64,000 nucleotides of DNA. Origin: Paracoccus aurantiacus (GTDB lineage: Bacteria > Pseudomonadota > Alphaproteobacteria > Rhodobacterales > Rhodobacteraceae). Numbering within the stretch: the stretch's first letter is position 1; every line of letters begins with the position of its first letter. The stretch lies in contig NZ_VOPL01000003.1 of assembly GCF_007993065.1 (NCBI RefSeq), positions 62,001 through 126,000 on the forward strand. Reading direction: 5' to 3'. This document shows, piece by piece, positions 36,621-45,259 of the stretch. The notes under the pieces were generated by a model. It had not been told where the DNA came from, ran no database searches, and saw only the letters and a list, made by a program, of their open reading frames with translations. Position numbers and translations under genes: made by a program.

Positions 36621-37178
36621 ATGGCACTGAATATCAAGCAAGGCTCCACAAGCCATTCCGCCTATGACCTGCGCGACCCGAACGCGCAGATCGAGGAGCG
36701 CCACACGCTCGCCGTTCTGGTCGAGAACGAGCCGGGCGTTCTGGCCCGCGTCATCGGTCTGTTCTCGGGTCGCGGTTACAATATCGACAGCCTGACCGTC
36801 GCAGAGACCGATCACGAAGGGCATCGCTCGCGGATCACGATCGTCACGCGCGGCACGCCATCAGTGATCGTTCAGATCAAGGCGCAGCTGGGACGGATCG
36901 TCCCGGTTCACGAGGTCCACGACCTGACCACAGAAGGCCCGAGCGTTGAGCGCGAGCTGGGTCTGTTCAAGGTGTCCGGCACTGGCGATCATCGTGTCGA
37001 AGCCCTGCGCATCGCAGAAATCTTCCGCGCAAATGTCGTGGATTCAACGCTTAAGAGCTTTGTCTTCGAAATTACCGGAACACCGGAAAAGCTGGACGCA
37101 TTCGCTGAATTGATGCGGCCGCTTGGTCTCAGCGATCAGGCGAGAACGGGCGTGGCGGCACTTGCAAGGGGCGCGTGA
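36621..37178 (+). CDS. ilvN: Acetolactate synthase small (regulatory) subunit
   Basis: A 185-residue regulatory subunit (ilvN/ilvH) conferring valine feedback control. An N-terminal ACT domain carries HTLAVLVENEPGVLARVIGLF and RGYNIDSLTVAETD; the C-terminal half has the conserved ELGLFKVSG, RANVVD and SFVFEITGTPEKLDAF segments. It is co-transcribed with ilvB. A Shine-Dalgarno (AAGGAAGG) precedes the ATG. Confidence 0.96.
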   Translation: MALNIKQGSTSHSAYDLRDPNAQIEERHTLAVLVENEPGVLARVIGLFSGRGYNIDSLTVAETDHEGHRSRITIVTRGTPSVIVQIKAQLGRIVPVHEVHDLTTEGPSVERELGLFKVSGTGDHRVEALRIAEIFRANVVDSTLKSFVFEITGTPEKLDAFAELMRPLGLSDQARTGVAALARGA

Positions 37179-37206
37179 CGCGCCCCACGCTGCCAGAACG
37201 ACGCGA

Positions 37207-37572
37207 TCAGCGGATCGCGACCGGCGACAGGAAATCCGGAACTTCGTTGTCATTTTCGCGCGGCTCGTCGCACGCAGGCTGGGAATTGCCGCTTGATACA
37301 ATGTGCAAGTGTGACGCGGGACGATTGGTGTGTCCCAGCAGCGCTGCAGGAAGCTGCGGGCAGACCTTGGGCGCGATGATGCTGACGGAACGGGCGTGAC
37401 GCAGATTGCCGATGGTTTCGCATTCAAGACGCAGAAGATCGCCCGGCACCGGCCAATCAATCTCCTCCATCAAACCTTCGCGGCCGCGAAGATAGGCCAG
37501 CGGCCCCTGATCTTCACACCAGATGACAGCCTTGCTTGTCGCTTCGCTGCTCCAGATAACCACTCCGATCAT
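37207..37572 (-). CDS. Conserved hypothetical protein, downstream of ilvN
   Basis: A 121-residue protein starting MIGVVIWSSEATSKAVIWCEDQG, which resembles small cold-shock-domain-sized hypothetical proteins kept in Rhodobacteraceae. The WCEDQG segment and GDLLRLEC are the most recognisable parts. I know no function. ATG 37572 has an AGGGCAGGA Shine-Dalgarno. It is convergent with ilvN and read from the 334-bp AT-richer spacer to its right. Confidence 0.6.
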   Translation of the reverse strand: MIGVVIWSSEATSKAVIWCEDQGPLAYLRGREGLMEEIDWPVPGDLLRLECETIGNLRHARSVSIIAPKVCPQLPAALLGHTNRPASHLHIVSSGNSQPACDEPRENDNEVPDFLSPVAIR

Positions 37573-37906
37573 TCCTGCCCTCCCAACGGTGCATCGCTCA
37601 ACCCTGATGCACCTTATGTGCTCGCCATAGAAATAGCAGCCTGAACGGCATCTAGATAGTTGGATAAATGCATTTTCATGATGGTTCCGTCAAATAACGT
37701 TACGTCATAAGCCGGTTTGAAGACGGCAAAAGGGGTTGCTGAGCATCTTTGACATAGTATTGAGGTTTTTCAACACCTTGCAAAACAGTTCTGCCAAACT
37801 GCGGCCAACCCTCGCAGGAAGCCTCTCGCGTGACTTCTGATCGAGCGCCGACAGAGGCATACGTCAGGGTAGCAAAACTGACGTATTCTACAGATTAATC
37901 AGATAC
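37573..37906. other. 334-bp non-coding spacer with TGACGT-type repeats
   Basis: No credible gene. Relatively AT-rich for the window. It holds three copies of the core TACGTCA (or its complement): TTACGTCAT at 37700-37708, and a 9-bp perfect inverted repeat ATACGTCAG (37859-37867) / CTGACGTAT (37878-37886) around a 10-bp spacer just after the M48 protease stop. TTGACA at 37749 looks like a -35 box but has no good partner. On the minus strand it must contain the promoter of the gene ending at 37207. Confidence 0.5.
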
Positions 37907-38683
37907 TTACCTGGTCCTTCCAGCACGAACATCCGCGACAGCCCGCTGAACCTGCGCCATCCGCGATGCGCGAGCCGGATGAGAGCCGAGAATCCGATCG
38001 CCGGGATCGGGCATGCGGCGGAAGAACTCTGCACCATTGACCGGATCATAGCCCGCATTCATCGTGATGATCGCCCCAAGATAGTCGGCCTGTAGTTCCC
38101 AGTCCTTGGAATAGACGCGTGATCCCACACTTGCCCCCATCTGCTGAACGCTGCTGATCGTGCTTGCATCGGCACCGGCCGCAGCCGCCAGTCCGCCCAG
38201 AATCACCGCGCCAGCCGTTGCAGAGGTCGATTTCCGCGCCAGGTGGTTCAGGATGTGGTGGCTCGCCTCGTGTCCGACAACGAAAGCCAGCTCATCCGCA
38301 TTCTGCGCCGCCGCGATCAGGGACACGGTGAAGCCGATGATCGGCCGCCCCTGCCCGTCCAGCGTCTGGAAGGCATTCGGCTCCAGATCAAGGCGGTCGT
38401 CGACCACGAACTGATAGTCGCAGTTGATATTGGTTGTGCGCCGCGCGGCGCATTCCCGCTCGACCGCTGGTTCCATCCTGCGAATGACGCTGATGAAATT
38501 GCGCGCCGCCTGCTGTGGCGACTGCGGTGTCGTGCGGGACGGGCGAACGACCGTCGCCTCGGCAGTCCTTTGGGTTGGCGCGGGAAGTTCGGGCGTGTCA
38601 CTGACCACGACGGGCGTACATGCGGACAGCACCAGCGCAGAGATCATGGACAGGGCGAACGGGCGAATTTTTATGGGCGACAT
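37907..38683 (-). CDS. M48-family metalloprotease lipoprotein
   Basis: A 258-residue lipoprotein with lipobox LSAC (Cys22) and an M48 zinc protease domain: HEASHH with HExxH at 138-142 and the downstream zinc Glu in ELQADYLGA. It resembles periplasmic BepA/LoiP-type proteases that act in outer-membrane quality control. There is no large TPR tail, so it is closer to LoiP. The start at 38683 gives the signal peptide; upstream frame extension lacks one. Cys residues near AARRTTNINCDYQF may form a disulfide. Confidence 0.88.
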   Translation of the reverse strand: MSPIKIRPFALSMISALVLSACTPVVVSDTPELPAPTQRTAEATVVRPSRTTPQSPQQAARNFISVIRRMEPAVERECAARRTTNINCDYQFVVDDRLDLEPNAFQTLDGQGRPIIGFTVSLIAAAQNADELAFVVGHEASHHILNHLARKSTSATAGAVILGGLAAAAGADASTISSVQQMGASVGSRVYSKDWELQADYLGAIITMNAGYDPVNGAEFFRRMPDPGDRILGSHPARASRMAQVQRAVADVRAGRTR

Positions 38684-38781
38684 GATGACTCTCTGCTGAT
38701 GCCCGGCCAGAATAGACAAGCCCCCCTTGCGAGGCAAACGACTTCGGGTCACGCTGAAGAAAGACATAAAGCGGGGCCACC

Positions 38782-39021
38782 ATGTTCACCATCGAGCACG
38801 ATTTCGACGCAACCGTCATCACACTTATCGACGAGCCGGAAACGGCGCCGTTGCAAGGCGACGTGGTGATTACTGCATTCGATGACCGTGTCGTCGTCCG
38901 GCAAGATGAACCCGACACCGACCGCTATAGCGAGATCACCCTAAGCTCGCGTCAACTGGCAGAGCTGCGTGCCGCGCTGAACCTTCCCGAGGGCGGCTAT
39001 CGGCTGGACCGACCGAAATAG
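38782..39021 (+). CDS. Conserved hypothetical small protein
   Basis: A 79-residue acidic protein with alternating beta-like segments (MFTIEHDFDATVITLIDE, DVVITAFDDRVVVRQDE) and a helical C-terminus (SSRQLAELRAALNLPEG). I do not recognise a named domain; similar short proteins occur in Paracoccus and Rhodobacter. A GCGGGGCC leader gives a modest Shine-Dalgarno. Convergent with yggU, 2 bp apart. Confidence 0.6.
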   Translation: MFTIEHDFDATVITLIDEPETAPLQGDVVITAFDDRVVVRQDEPDTDRYSEITLSSRQLAELRAALNLPEGGYRLDRPK

Positions 39022-39023
39022 CG

Positions 39024-39287
39024 TCATCCGACCAGAAAGGACTTGTCGCGCGCTGTCTCTCCGCGAACACATGTCAGCTGCGACTTGGGAACACCGATGG
39101 CCTTCGCCAGCAGCGCGATAACCGCCGCAGTCGCCTTGCCGTTTTCGGGAACGGCCGTGACATGGACGCGGATCGCGCCTTTGTCGTCGGTGAAAATCCG
39201 GTCGGCCGACGCACCCGGCGTGACCCGCACATCAAATCGCGTGCCCGGCTCGGCCAGTTCGGCAAGATCAATCAGCTTTCTGCGCAT
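39024..39287 (-). CDS. DUF167/YggU-family protein
   Basis: An 87-residue protein of the YggU family (DUF167), with the conserved RVTPGASADRI, VHVTAVPENGKAT and GVPKSQLTCVRGETARDKSF segments. Structure is known for relatives but function is not. It ends 2 bp from the convergent small gene and has its promoter in the 87-bp gap before the nitroreductase. Confidence 0.9.
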   Translation of the reverse strand: MRRKLIDLAELAEPGTRFDVRVTPGASADRIFTDDKGAIRVHVTAVPENGKATAAVIALLAKAIGVPKSQLTCVRGETARDKSFLVG

Positions 39288-39374
39288 GGCTCGTTCAACG
39301 TCGGCAGGACGCGAAGGTCAAGCCTTGGCTGGACCGCGTCGCTCGACTACATGATCCGGTAGAAGGAGATTTCG

Positions 39375-39947
39375 ATGAACCATTCGAACCCGAAAGCGCT
39401 GGATTTCCTGCGAACCCGCCGGTCACATCCGCCATCGACGCTGCGCGCCCCAGGACCGGACGCGGCTGCGCTGGAGGATCTGCTTACGATCGCCGCACGC
39501 ACGCCCGATCACGGAAAACTGGAACCGTGGCGCTTCATCGTGCTGCGCGACGATTCGCTTGATCGGCTTGCCCCGCTGGTCGAGGCGGCGTCGGCCGCGG
39601 CGGGCAATCCCGCAGAGAAGGCCGCGAAACATGGAAGCTCCTTCCGCGTCCCGGTGGTCGTCGCGGTGGTATTCGCGCCGGTCGAAAGCGCGAATATCCC
39701 GGAATGGGAGCAGTTCCTGTCAGCAGGGGCCGTCTGTCTGGGTCTTGTGAACGCCTCGCTTGCCGCGGGCTTCGGCGCAAGCTGGCTGAGCGGTGTCGCC
39801 AGCGAACCGTCATTCGCGCAACAGCATCTGGGAATCGCGCCGAACGAACGGATCGCGGGATTTATCCATATCGGCTCTCGCGGTGAAGCCACCCCGCCAG
39901 AGCGTCCGCGCCCCGATATCGCCGCAAAGACCTCTTACCCCGCATGA
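39375..39947 (+). CDS. Nitroreductase-family FMN flavoprotein (YdjA-like)
   Basis: A 190-residue nitroreductase-fold protein: TRRSHPPSTLRAPGP, AARTPDHGKLEPWRFIVL (FMN contact near residues 37-55), a central GAVCLGLVNASLAAGFGASW, and GFIHIGSRG near the C-terminus. This is the compact YdjA subgroup. Strong Shine-Dalgarno AAGGAG. Its TGA overlaps the next start, coupling it to the EI24 protein. Confidence 0.9.
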   Translation: MNHSNPKALDFLRTRRSHPPSTLRAPGPDAAALEDLLTIAARTPDHGKLEPWRFIVLRDDSLDRLAPLVEAASAAAGNPAEKAAKHGSSFRVPVVVAVVFAPVESANIPEWEQFLSAGAVCLGLVNASLAAGFGASWLSGVASEPSFAQQHLGIAPNERIAGFIHIGSRGEATPPERPRPDIAAKTSYPA

Positions 39948-40645
39948 CCGCGACGCGCGCTTTGCTGCTTGGCTGGGCCGATCTGTTGCGCCCCCGGATC
40001 TTCGGTCTGGTGCTGATGGGTGTCGTGCTGACGATCGGCCTTTTCGTCATGCTGCAGATTGTTATTTTCTGGGCAGTCAGGCTTTTGGCGCCCGGCAGCA
40101 TAACCCTGCCCGTCTGGGGCGAGATCACGCTTGGCCCGGCGCTTAGCTGGGGAAGCCTGGCGCTGTTTCCGATCATGGGCTTTTTCCTTATGGCACCCGT
40201 TGCTGCTGCCTTCTCAGGCCTGTTTTCGGATCGCGTTGCCGAACGGGTCGAGGCGATTCATTATCCGCATCGGCGCGGATCAGAGCCCGATTTCTGGGAC
40301 GGCCTTCTCGAATCGCTGCCGGTCATGGGCGCGGTGCTGCTGGTCGGGCTTGTCAGTCTGCTGTTGACCCCGTTTATCGGTCCTCTGGCGCCGGTCCTGT
40401 TTTACGGGGCGAATGGCTGGCTGCTGGGGCGCGAGTTCTTCCAGATGGCGGCACGGCGGCACCTTTCGCAGCCCGATGCGACAAATCTGCGTCGGTCACG
40501 CTCGTTCGCAGCTACGTCGCTTGGCGTGATGATCGCGTTCGGGCTGACGGTTCCGTTGCTGAATATCGCCGTGCCAGTGCTGGCGGCGGCAGGCTTCACG
40601 CATCTTTACCACCTCGTCACCGGACGAGCTGGTCGAGCTGCATGA
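39944..40645 (+). CDS. EI24/CysZ-like integral membrane protein
   Basis: A 233-residue inner-membrane protein of the EI24 domain type (related to CysZ), with about five or six hydrophobic segments. Conserved pieces include the FSDRVAERVEAIHYP loop, NGWLLGREFFQMAARRHL and a final LPLLN-like stretch. CysZ imports sulfate; in Rhodobacteraceae this relative is not next to sulfur genes, so sulfate transport is not assured. Its 3' end overlaps the antisense DUF1467 gene by 29 bp. Confidence 0.82.
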   Translation: MTATRALLLGWADLLRPRIFGLVLMGVVLTIGLFVMLQIVIFWAVRLLAPGSITLPVWGEITLGPALSWGSLALFPIMGFFLMAPVAAAFSGLFSDRVAERVEAIHYPHRRGSEPDFWDGLLESLPVMGAVLLVGLVSLLLTPFIGPLAPVLFYGANGWLLGREFFQMAARRHLSQPDATNLRRSRSFAATSLGVMIAFGLTVPLLNIAVPVLAAAGFTHLYHLVTGRAGRAA

Positions 40646-40886
40646 TATCTTCGCGCGTGATGATCCCGCCAAGGATGACATAGGCGCAGCCTGCCCAAAG
40701 CACTGCCGAGATCACGCTGGCCCAGAACATCTTCTGCTTCAGCCGTGGATTGGCCGGCGCGCCGGATGGTGTTCCCGGCACGACCTCTCCGGCCTCTTCC
40801 TGACTGATCTGGCCAATCGGCAGCAGCACAAAAAGGGTCAGAAACCAAAGGACCGCATAAAGGACGATACCGCCGGTCAGATTCAT
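40617..40886 (-). CDS. DUF1467 small membrane protein
   Basis: An 89-residue protein with two helices. It matches DUF1467: GIVLYAVLWFLTLFVLLPIG, then QEEAGEVVPGTPSGAPANP and RLKQKMFWA before the second helix. Function unknown. ATG 40886 has AGGAGG at ideal distance, better than the GTG two codons upstream. It overlaps the 3' end of the EI24 gene antisense. Confidence 0.88.
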   Translation of the reverse strand: MNLTGGIVLYAVLWFLTLFVLLPIGQISQEEAGEVVPGTPSGAPANPRLKQKMFWASVISAVLWAGCAYVILGGIITREDIMQLDQLVR

Positions 40887-40996
40887 CGCCACCCTCCTGC
40901 TGCTGGCATATTGTGGCCCGCGCCAGACGCGCGCCGTGGTCGCCTGTGCGCGTTTTACGCGCCCGGCGCGATAAATCCAAGGCTGTCCCGGCGACG

Positions 40997-41011
40997 TTAA
41001 CCCACCCTTAG
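40997..41011. promoter_or_regulatory. Near-match to a CtrA-type box (TTAA-N7-TTAG)
   Basis: TTAACCCACCCTTAG at 40997-41011 matches seven of eight fixed positions of TTAA-N7-TTAA and lies 52 bp before the orphan receiver-domain gene. Role is inferred from the motif. Confidence 0.35.
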
Positions 41012-41063
41012 GTATTTCGGGCCTAGCGTGGGCTATCAGGTGATTCCATTAGGGGATGGAAGA

Positions 41064-41795
41064 ATGCAAACCGAACAAAATTCTCTGGCTGCGGCCGCAC
41101 CGCTCTGGCGCGCTCAGCTTCCCGGACGTCCGCTCTCGGGTTTGACGGTGCTGATGGTCGAAGACTCGCGCTTCGCGTCAGAGGCGATGCGCCTTCTGTG
41201 CCTGCGCTCTGGTGCCCGGATCAGACGGGCGGACAGTCTGCGCACGGCCATGCGGCATCTGCAAACCTACCGGCCAAGCGTCGTGATCGTGGATATGGGC
41301 CTGCCAGATGGCAGCGGCGCGGAGCTTATCGCGCAGATCGCCACGGTCGGCACCGGCGCGCCGGTCACAATCGGCATCTCGGGCGATCCCGAAACCGAAG
41401 GCGAAGCAATTGATGCCGGTGCCGCAGGTTTTCTGACTAAACCGATTGAAAGCCTTGCAGTATTTCAACAGGCTGTGCTGTCGGCGTTGCCTGCCGATGT
41501 GTTGCCGCGCGGCTTGCGTGTCCTGCCGGACGACATCATCACCCCGGACAAAAGCGCGCTGCGCGACGACCTCGCGCATGTTGCCGAAATCCTTGCCGGG
41601 ACAAGTGATGCGTCTGCGATCGACTATGTCGCGCGTTTCCTGACCGGGGTGGCACGCTCCGCGCATGATCTTCCGCTGGCAGAAGCGGCCGCAGCGCTGG
41701 CGCAGGATCATGGGGCCGGGCGCGGCGTGGCGATTGATCTGGCGCGCATCAGCGGCCTCGTCCATGAACGGCTTGCTGCGACTGGCTCTGCCTGA
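41064..41795 (+). CDS. Orphan response regulator with helical C-terminal domain
   Basis: A 243-residue protein. A receiver domain spans about 26-140 with acidic pair E33-D34, phospho-acceptor Asp77 in VIVDMGLPDG, and Lys126. The C-terminal ~90 residues are all-helical without a DNA-binding motif (no winged helix or HTH). They might be an HPt-like or protein-interaction domain, but no clear phosphorylatable His motif is obvious. Start ATG 41064 follows AGGGGATGGAAG. No histidine kinase is nearby. A near-CtrA box lies upstream. Confidence 0.82.
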   Translation: MQTEQNSLAAAAPLWRAQLPGRPLSGLTVLMVEDSRFASEAMRLLCLRSGARIRRADSLRTAMRHLQTYRPSVVIVDMGLPDGSGAELIAQIATVGTGAPVTIGISGDPETEGEAIDAGAAGFLTKPIESLAVFQQAVLSALPADVLPRGLRVLPDDIITPDKSALRDDLAHVAEILAGTSDASAIDYVARFLTGVARSAHDLPLAEAAAALAQDHGAGRGVAIDLARISGLVHERLAATGSA

Positions 41796-41887
41796 GCTGC
41801 GGCTTGCACAGCCCGTGGCGGCAGGCTCCACCGCCGCGGGCTGCGTATCAGCTGGACACCGCTGCGTCACCAAGGGCGATGCCGGGT

Positions 41888-42625
41888 TCAGGGCAGGCGA
41901 ACAAGCGCGCTCAGCATCTTCTCCGCGCGCAAGACGACGGGTGCCGTCAGACTGGACAAGCTTGTTATCTGTCGATCACCGTCGAAATTCTGCGGTAAAA
42001 GCCAGGTGTCATATGCGGTCGAGAGTTCGGCCCAGTCATCTGCAGTCATTGCAAACCATGCGGTATCGCGGCTTCGGCCCTTGACGATCATATGATCGCG
42101 AAACATGCCTTCGAAGGCGAAGCCGTATCGACGCGCGGCGCGACGAGACGGCGCGTTCAGCGCGTTGCATTTCCATTCGACCCTGCGATAACCCGCGCCG
42201 AAAGCCCAAGCGATCATCGCCATCAGCCCCTCGGATGCCGCGCGGCTGCGCTGTGCAGCCGGTGCGATTACGACATTGCCGATTTCCAACACCCCATTCG
42301 CTGCGTCGATCCGCATGAATGATGCATAGCCGAGCGTGTCGCCTGTATCTGCCGCTTGCATGACATAGAAGACGACATCCGACAGCGACGCGGCCTCCAT
42401 CGCAACACGCATAGCCGCGGCATCGGCGAAAGGCCCGTTGCTCATATAATCCCAAAGCGCCGCGTCGTCGCGCGTGACCTCGAATACCGGGGCGGCGTGA
42501 TGAGCCGGGTCCAACCGTTCAAGGCGAACATACCGGCCGTCTATCGCATCGGGTCCGGGCGGCGATGGCGGTTGCCAATTCTCGACCACAGGGCCGATGG
42601 GGCGGCGATCATTCGCGTCGGTCAT
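41888..42625 (-). CDS. GNAT-family N-acetyltransferase (RimJ/RimL type)
   Basis: A 245-residue acetyltransferase with RimJ/RimL layout: an N-terminal RYVRLERLDPAHH, the central IGNVVIAPAAQRSRAASEGLMAM acetyl-CoA loop, WKCNALNAPSRRAARRYGFAFEG and a final FAMTADDW. It is longer than simple GNATs because of a ~30-residue N-terminal tail and a ~40-residue C-terminal tail. It probably acetylates an amino terminus, amino acid or aminoglycoside-like target. Downstream of aspS on the same strand. Confidence 0.88.
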   Translation of the reverse strand: MTDANDRRPIGPVVENWQPPSPPGPDAIDGRYVRLERLDPAHHAAPVFEVTRDDAALWDYMSNGPFADAAAMRVAMEAASLSDVVFYVMQAADTGDTLGYASFMRIDAANGVLEIGNVVIAPAAQRSRAASEGLMAMIAWAFGAGYRRVEWKCNALNAPSRRAARRYGFAFEGMFRDHMIVKGRSRDTAWFAMTADDWAELSTAYDTWLLPQNFDGDRQITSLSSLTAPVVLRAEKMLSALVRLP

Positions 42626-42710
42626 GTCCGGCCCCTGCGATCTCGTGGCGCGCTAGATGCCCGCCCGAGCAGCGGGTCGGGCATCCAGCATTTCTGCGTG
42701 TTGGACCCGG

Positions 42711-44486
42711 TCACTCTTTCGGCAACGCACGCAGGCGCAGCTCGCGCATCTGTTCGTTCGTCGGTTCGCTTGGGGCGCCCATCATCAGATCCTCGGCGCG
42801 CTGGTTCATCGGGAACATGATGACCTCGCGGATGTTCTGTTCATCCGCCAGCAGCATCACGATCCGGTCGATGCCCGCCGCGCAGCCGCCGTGAGGCGGC
42901 GCGCCATAGCGGAAGGCCTTGACCATACCGCCGAAACGCTTTTCGACCTCGGTCGCGGGATAGCCGGCCAGTTCAAACGCCTTGAACATGATTTCCGGCT
43001 TGTGGTTGCGGATCGCCCCACTGATCAGCTCGTAGCCGTTGCAGGCCAGATCGTATTGATAGCCCTTCACCGCCAGCGGGTCGCCAGACAGCGCATCCAT
43101 CCCGCCCTGCGGCATCGAGAACGGGTTGTGCGAGAAGTCGATCTTGCCCTCATCGGTCTTCTCGTACATCGGGAAGTCGACGATCCAGGCGAATTTGAAC
43201 TGGTTCTCGTCGGTCAGACCCAGCTCGCGCCCGATCTCGTTGCGGGCGCGACCGGCGACGGCCTCGAATGTCTCGGGCTTGCCGCCAAGGAAGAAGGCCG
43301 CGTCGCCCTCGCCCAGACCAAGCTGCTGGCGGATCGCCTCGGTGCGTTCGGGGCCGATATTCTTTGCGATGGGGCCTGCGGCTTCGGTTGAACCGTCATC
43401 GGCCTTCCGCCAGAAAATGTACCCCATCCCCGGCAGGCCTTCCTTCTGTGCAAACGCGTTCATGCGGTCGGCGAATTTGCGGCTGCCGCCGGTGGGCGCG
43501 GGGATGGCGCGGATTTCGGTCCCGTCCTGTTCCAGCAGCTTGGCGAAGATCGCGAAGCCCGAGCCGCGGAAGTGGTCGCTGACCACCTGCATCTCGATCG
43601 GGTTGCGCAGGTCAGGCTTGTCACTGCCGTATTTCTGCATCGATTCCGCATAGGGAATGCGCGGCCAGTCGGCATCGACCGGGCGGCCGCCGCCGAATTC
43701 CTCGAACAGGCCCTGAATGACCGGCTGGATGGCGTTGAAGACATCTTCCTGATCGACAAAAGACATCTCGACGTCGAGCTGATAGAAATCCGTGGGCGAG
43801 CGGTCGGCGCGCGGGTCTTCGTCGCGGAAGCAGGGCGCGATCTGGAAATAGCGGTCGAAGCCCGCGACCATGATCAGCTGCTTGAACTGCTGGGGCGCCT
43901 GCGGGAGCGCATAGAATTTCCCGGGATGAAGGCGCGACGGCACCAGAAAGTCGCGTGCGCCTTCGGGGCTGCTTGCCGTGATGATCGGGGTCTGGAATTC
44001 GGTGAAGCCGCTGTCCCACATCCGGTTGCGCAGGGACCGCACGACCTTCGACCGCAGCATGATGTTGTTGTGCAGCGATTCACGCCGAAGGTCGAGGAAG
44101 CGGTAGGCAAGGCGCGTTTCTTCGGGATAGTCCTGATCGCCGAAGACCGGCAGCGGCAGTTCTTCGGCGGGGCCGAGAACCTCGATTTCGGTCGCATAAA
44201 CCTCGATCTCGCCGGTCGGCAGCTTCGGGTTCACCAGCGAGGCGTCGCGCAGCTTTACGCGGCCATCGACGCGGATGACGGTTTCCGCCCTCAGCTTCTC
44301 CATCGCCGCAAAGGCGGGCGAGTCGCTGTCGGCCAGCACCTGCGTCATGCCGTAATGATCGCGCAAATCGACGAACAGCACGCCCCCGTGGTCACGGACG
44401 CGGTGAACCCAGCCCGACAGACGGACCTCTTCCCCGGCATTCTTGGCGTTCAGATCGGCGCAGGTATGGCTGCGATAGGCGTGCAT
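42711..44486 (-). CDS. aspS: Aspartyl-tRNA synthetase
   Basis: A 591-residue class II synthetase (bacterial long form, often non-discriminating in organisms with GatCAB). N-terminal anticodon-binding OB fold with [19 protein letters not shown]; class II motif 2 [19 protein letters not shown]; an inserted GAD domain around 290-420; motif 3 [22 protein letters not shown] 44486 follows AGAGG; frame extends upstream without similarity. Followed by the acetyltransferase after 85 bp. Confidence 0.97.
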   Translation of the reverse strand: MHAYRSHTCADLNAKNAGEEVRLSGWVHRVRDHGGVLFVDLRDHYGMTQVLADSDSPAFAAMEKLRAETVIRVDGRVKLRDASLVNPKLPTGEIEVYATEIEVLGPAEELPLPVFGDQDYPEETRLAYRFLDLRRESLHNNIMLRSKVVRSLRNRMWDSGFTEFQTPIITASSPEGARDFLVPSRLHPGKFYALPQAPQQFKQLIMVAGFDRYFQIAPCFRDEDPRADRSPTDFYQLDVEMSFVDQEDVFNAIQPVIQGLFEEFGGGRPVDADWPRIPYAESMQKYGSDKPDLRNPIEMQVVSDHFRGSGFAIFAKLLEQDGTEIRAIPAPTGGSRKFADRMNAFAQKEGLPGMGYIFWRKADDGSTEAAGPIAKNIGPERTEAIRQQLGLGEGDAAFFLGGKPETFEAVAGRARNEIGRELGLTDENQFKFAWIVDFPMYEKTDEGKIDFSHNPFSMPQGGMDALSGDPLAVKGYQYDLACNGYELISGAIRNHKPEIMFKAFELAGYPATEVEKRFGGMVKAFRYGAPPHGGCAAGIDRIVMLLADEQNIREVIMFPMNQRAEDLMMGAPSEPTNEQMRELRLRALPKE

Positions 44487-44563
44487 GGCGGACCTCTTTC
44501 GTTCAGCACCCGCATGAACAGCCACGGCGGCGGGAAGTCAAGGCGATGCTGGCCGGGAAGCGA

Positions 44564-45259
44564 TCAGAACGGGCGCTGAACCGCGCCGGAATAGAAATAG
44601 ACGCCCATGCCGACCGCGAACAGGATGTTTCCGGCGATGGCGTGCAGGAACCATGCGTAGGGAAAGCCGCGACGAAGGTAGCCCACGGCGAAGGCCAACC
44701 CGCCAGCAAAGGTGAAGATGGCGACGATCCAGCTCCAATACATCAGATGCGCAAGACTGAAGATCGCGGCATTGGCCAGCACGGCCTGTTTGGGGCCGCT
44801 GAACAGGCGTCCGAAGCGGTGAAAGAACAGGACGCGGAAGATCAGCTCCTGCGGCAGGGCAGACAGGATCGGGTAAAAGACCCAGATCACCAGCATGAAG
44901 CGCCAGTTCGTGCGCAGGAAGCGGAACATCGCCTCTGGCGCGGTCAGATACAGCACCACCACAGAGGCCGCGAAGGTGATCGCCGCAAATGCCGCGATCA
45001 TGCGCCAGTCGAATGGCCCCCAGCCCCGGAAAAGCTCTCGCCAGTTGAAGTTGCCGGTGTACCAGAGCAGCGCCAGCCCGGCGAGCGAGAAGAAGGCCAG
45101 CGATTCAAACAGCAGGCTGGGCGGCATGAACACGGCGATTGCCACAGGAACTGCGACGAACAGCGTCACGAATTCGGCAATCAGGCGCCCCCGGCCCTGC
45201 TGACCGGGTGCCGCCCATGTAAAGCGTTGTGTCAGCGCACCAGGCGACGATTCAGCCAT
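44564..45259 (-). CDS. CPBP-family intramembrane glutamic protease
   Basis: A 231-residue, multi-helix membrane protein of the CPBP (CAAX/Abi) family. Family motif 1 EExxxR appears as QELIFR, so the first Glu is replaced by Gln; motif 2 is FSLAHLMY (FxxxH) and motif 3 HAIAGN (HxxxN/B). Activity may therefore be altered. The start at 45259 overlaps the stop of the upstream GH25 lipoprotein gene by 28 bp, so the two are probably co-translated. Substrates unknown. Confidence 0.83.
   Translation of the reverse strand: MAESSPGALTQRFTWAAPGQQGRGRLIAEFVTLFVAVPVAIAVFMPPSLLFESLAFFSLAGLALLWYTGNFNWRELFRGWGPFDWRMIAAFAAITFAASVVVLYLTAPEAMFRFLRTNWRFMLVIWVFYPILSALPQELIFRVLFFHRFGRLFSGPKQAVLANAAIFSLAHLMYWSWIVAIFTFAGGLAFAVGYLRRGFPYAWFLHAIAGNILFAVGMGVYFYSGAVQRPF

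Noticed and set aside
37749..37777. TTGACA as a promoter -35 box in the 37.6-37.9 kb spacer
   Set aside because: No acceptable -10 sequence lies 16-18 bp away and it points toward no plus-strand gene within range.
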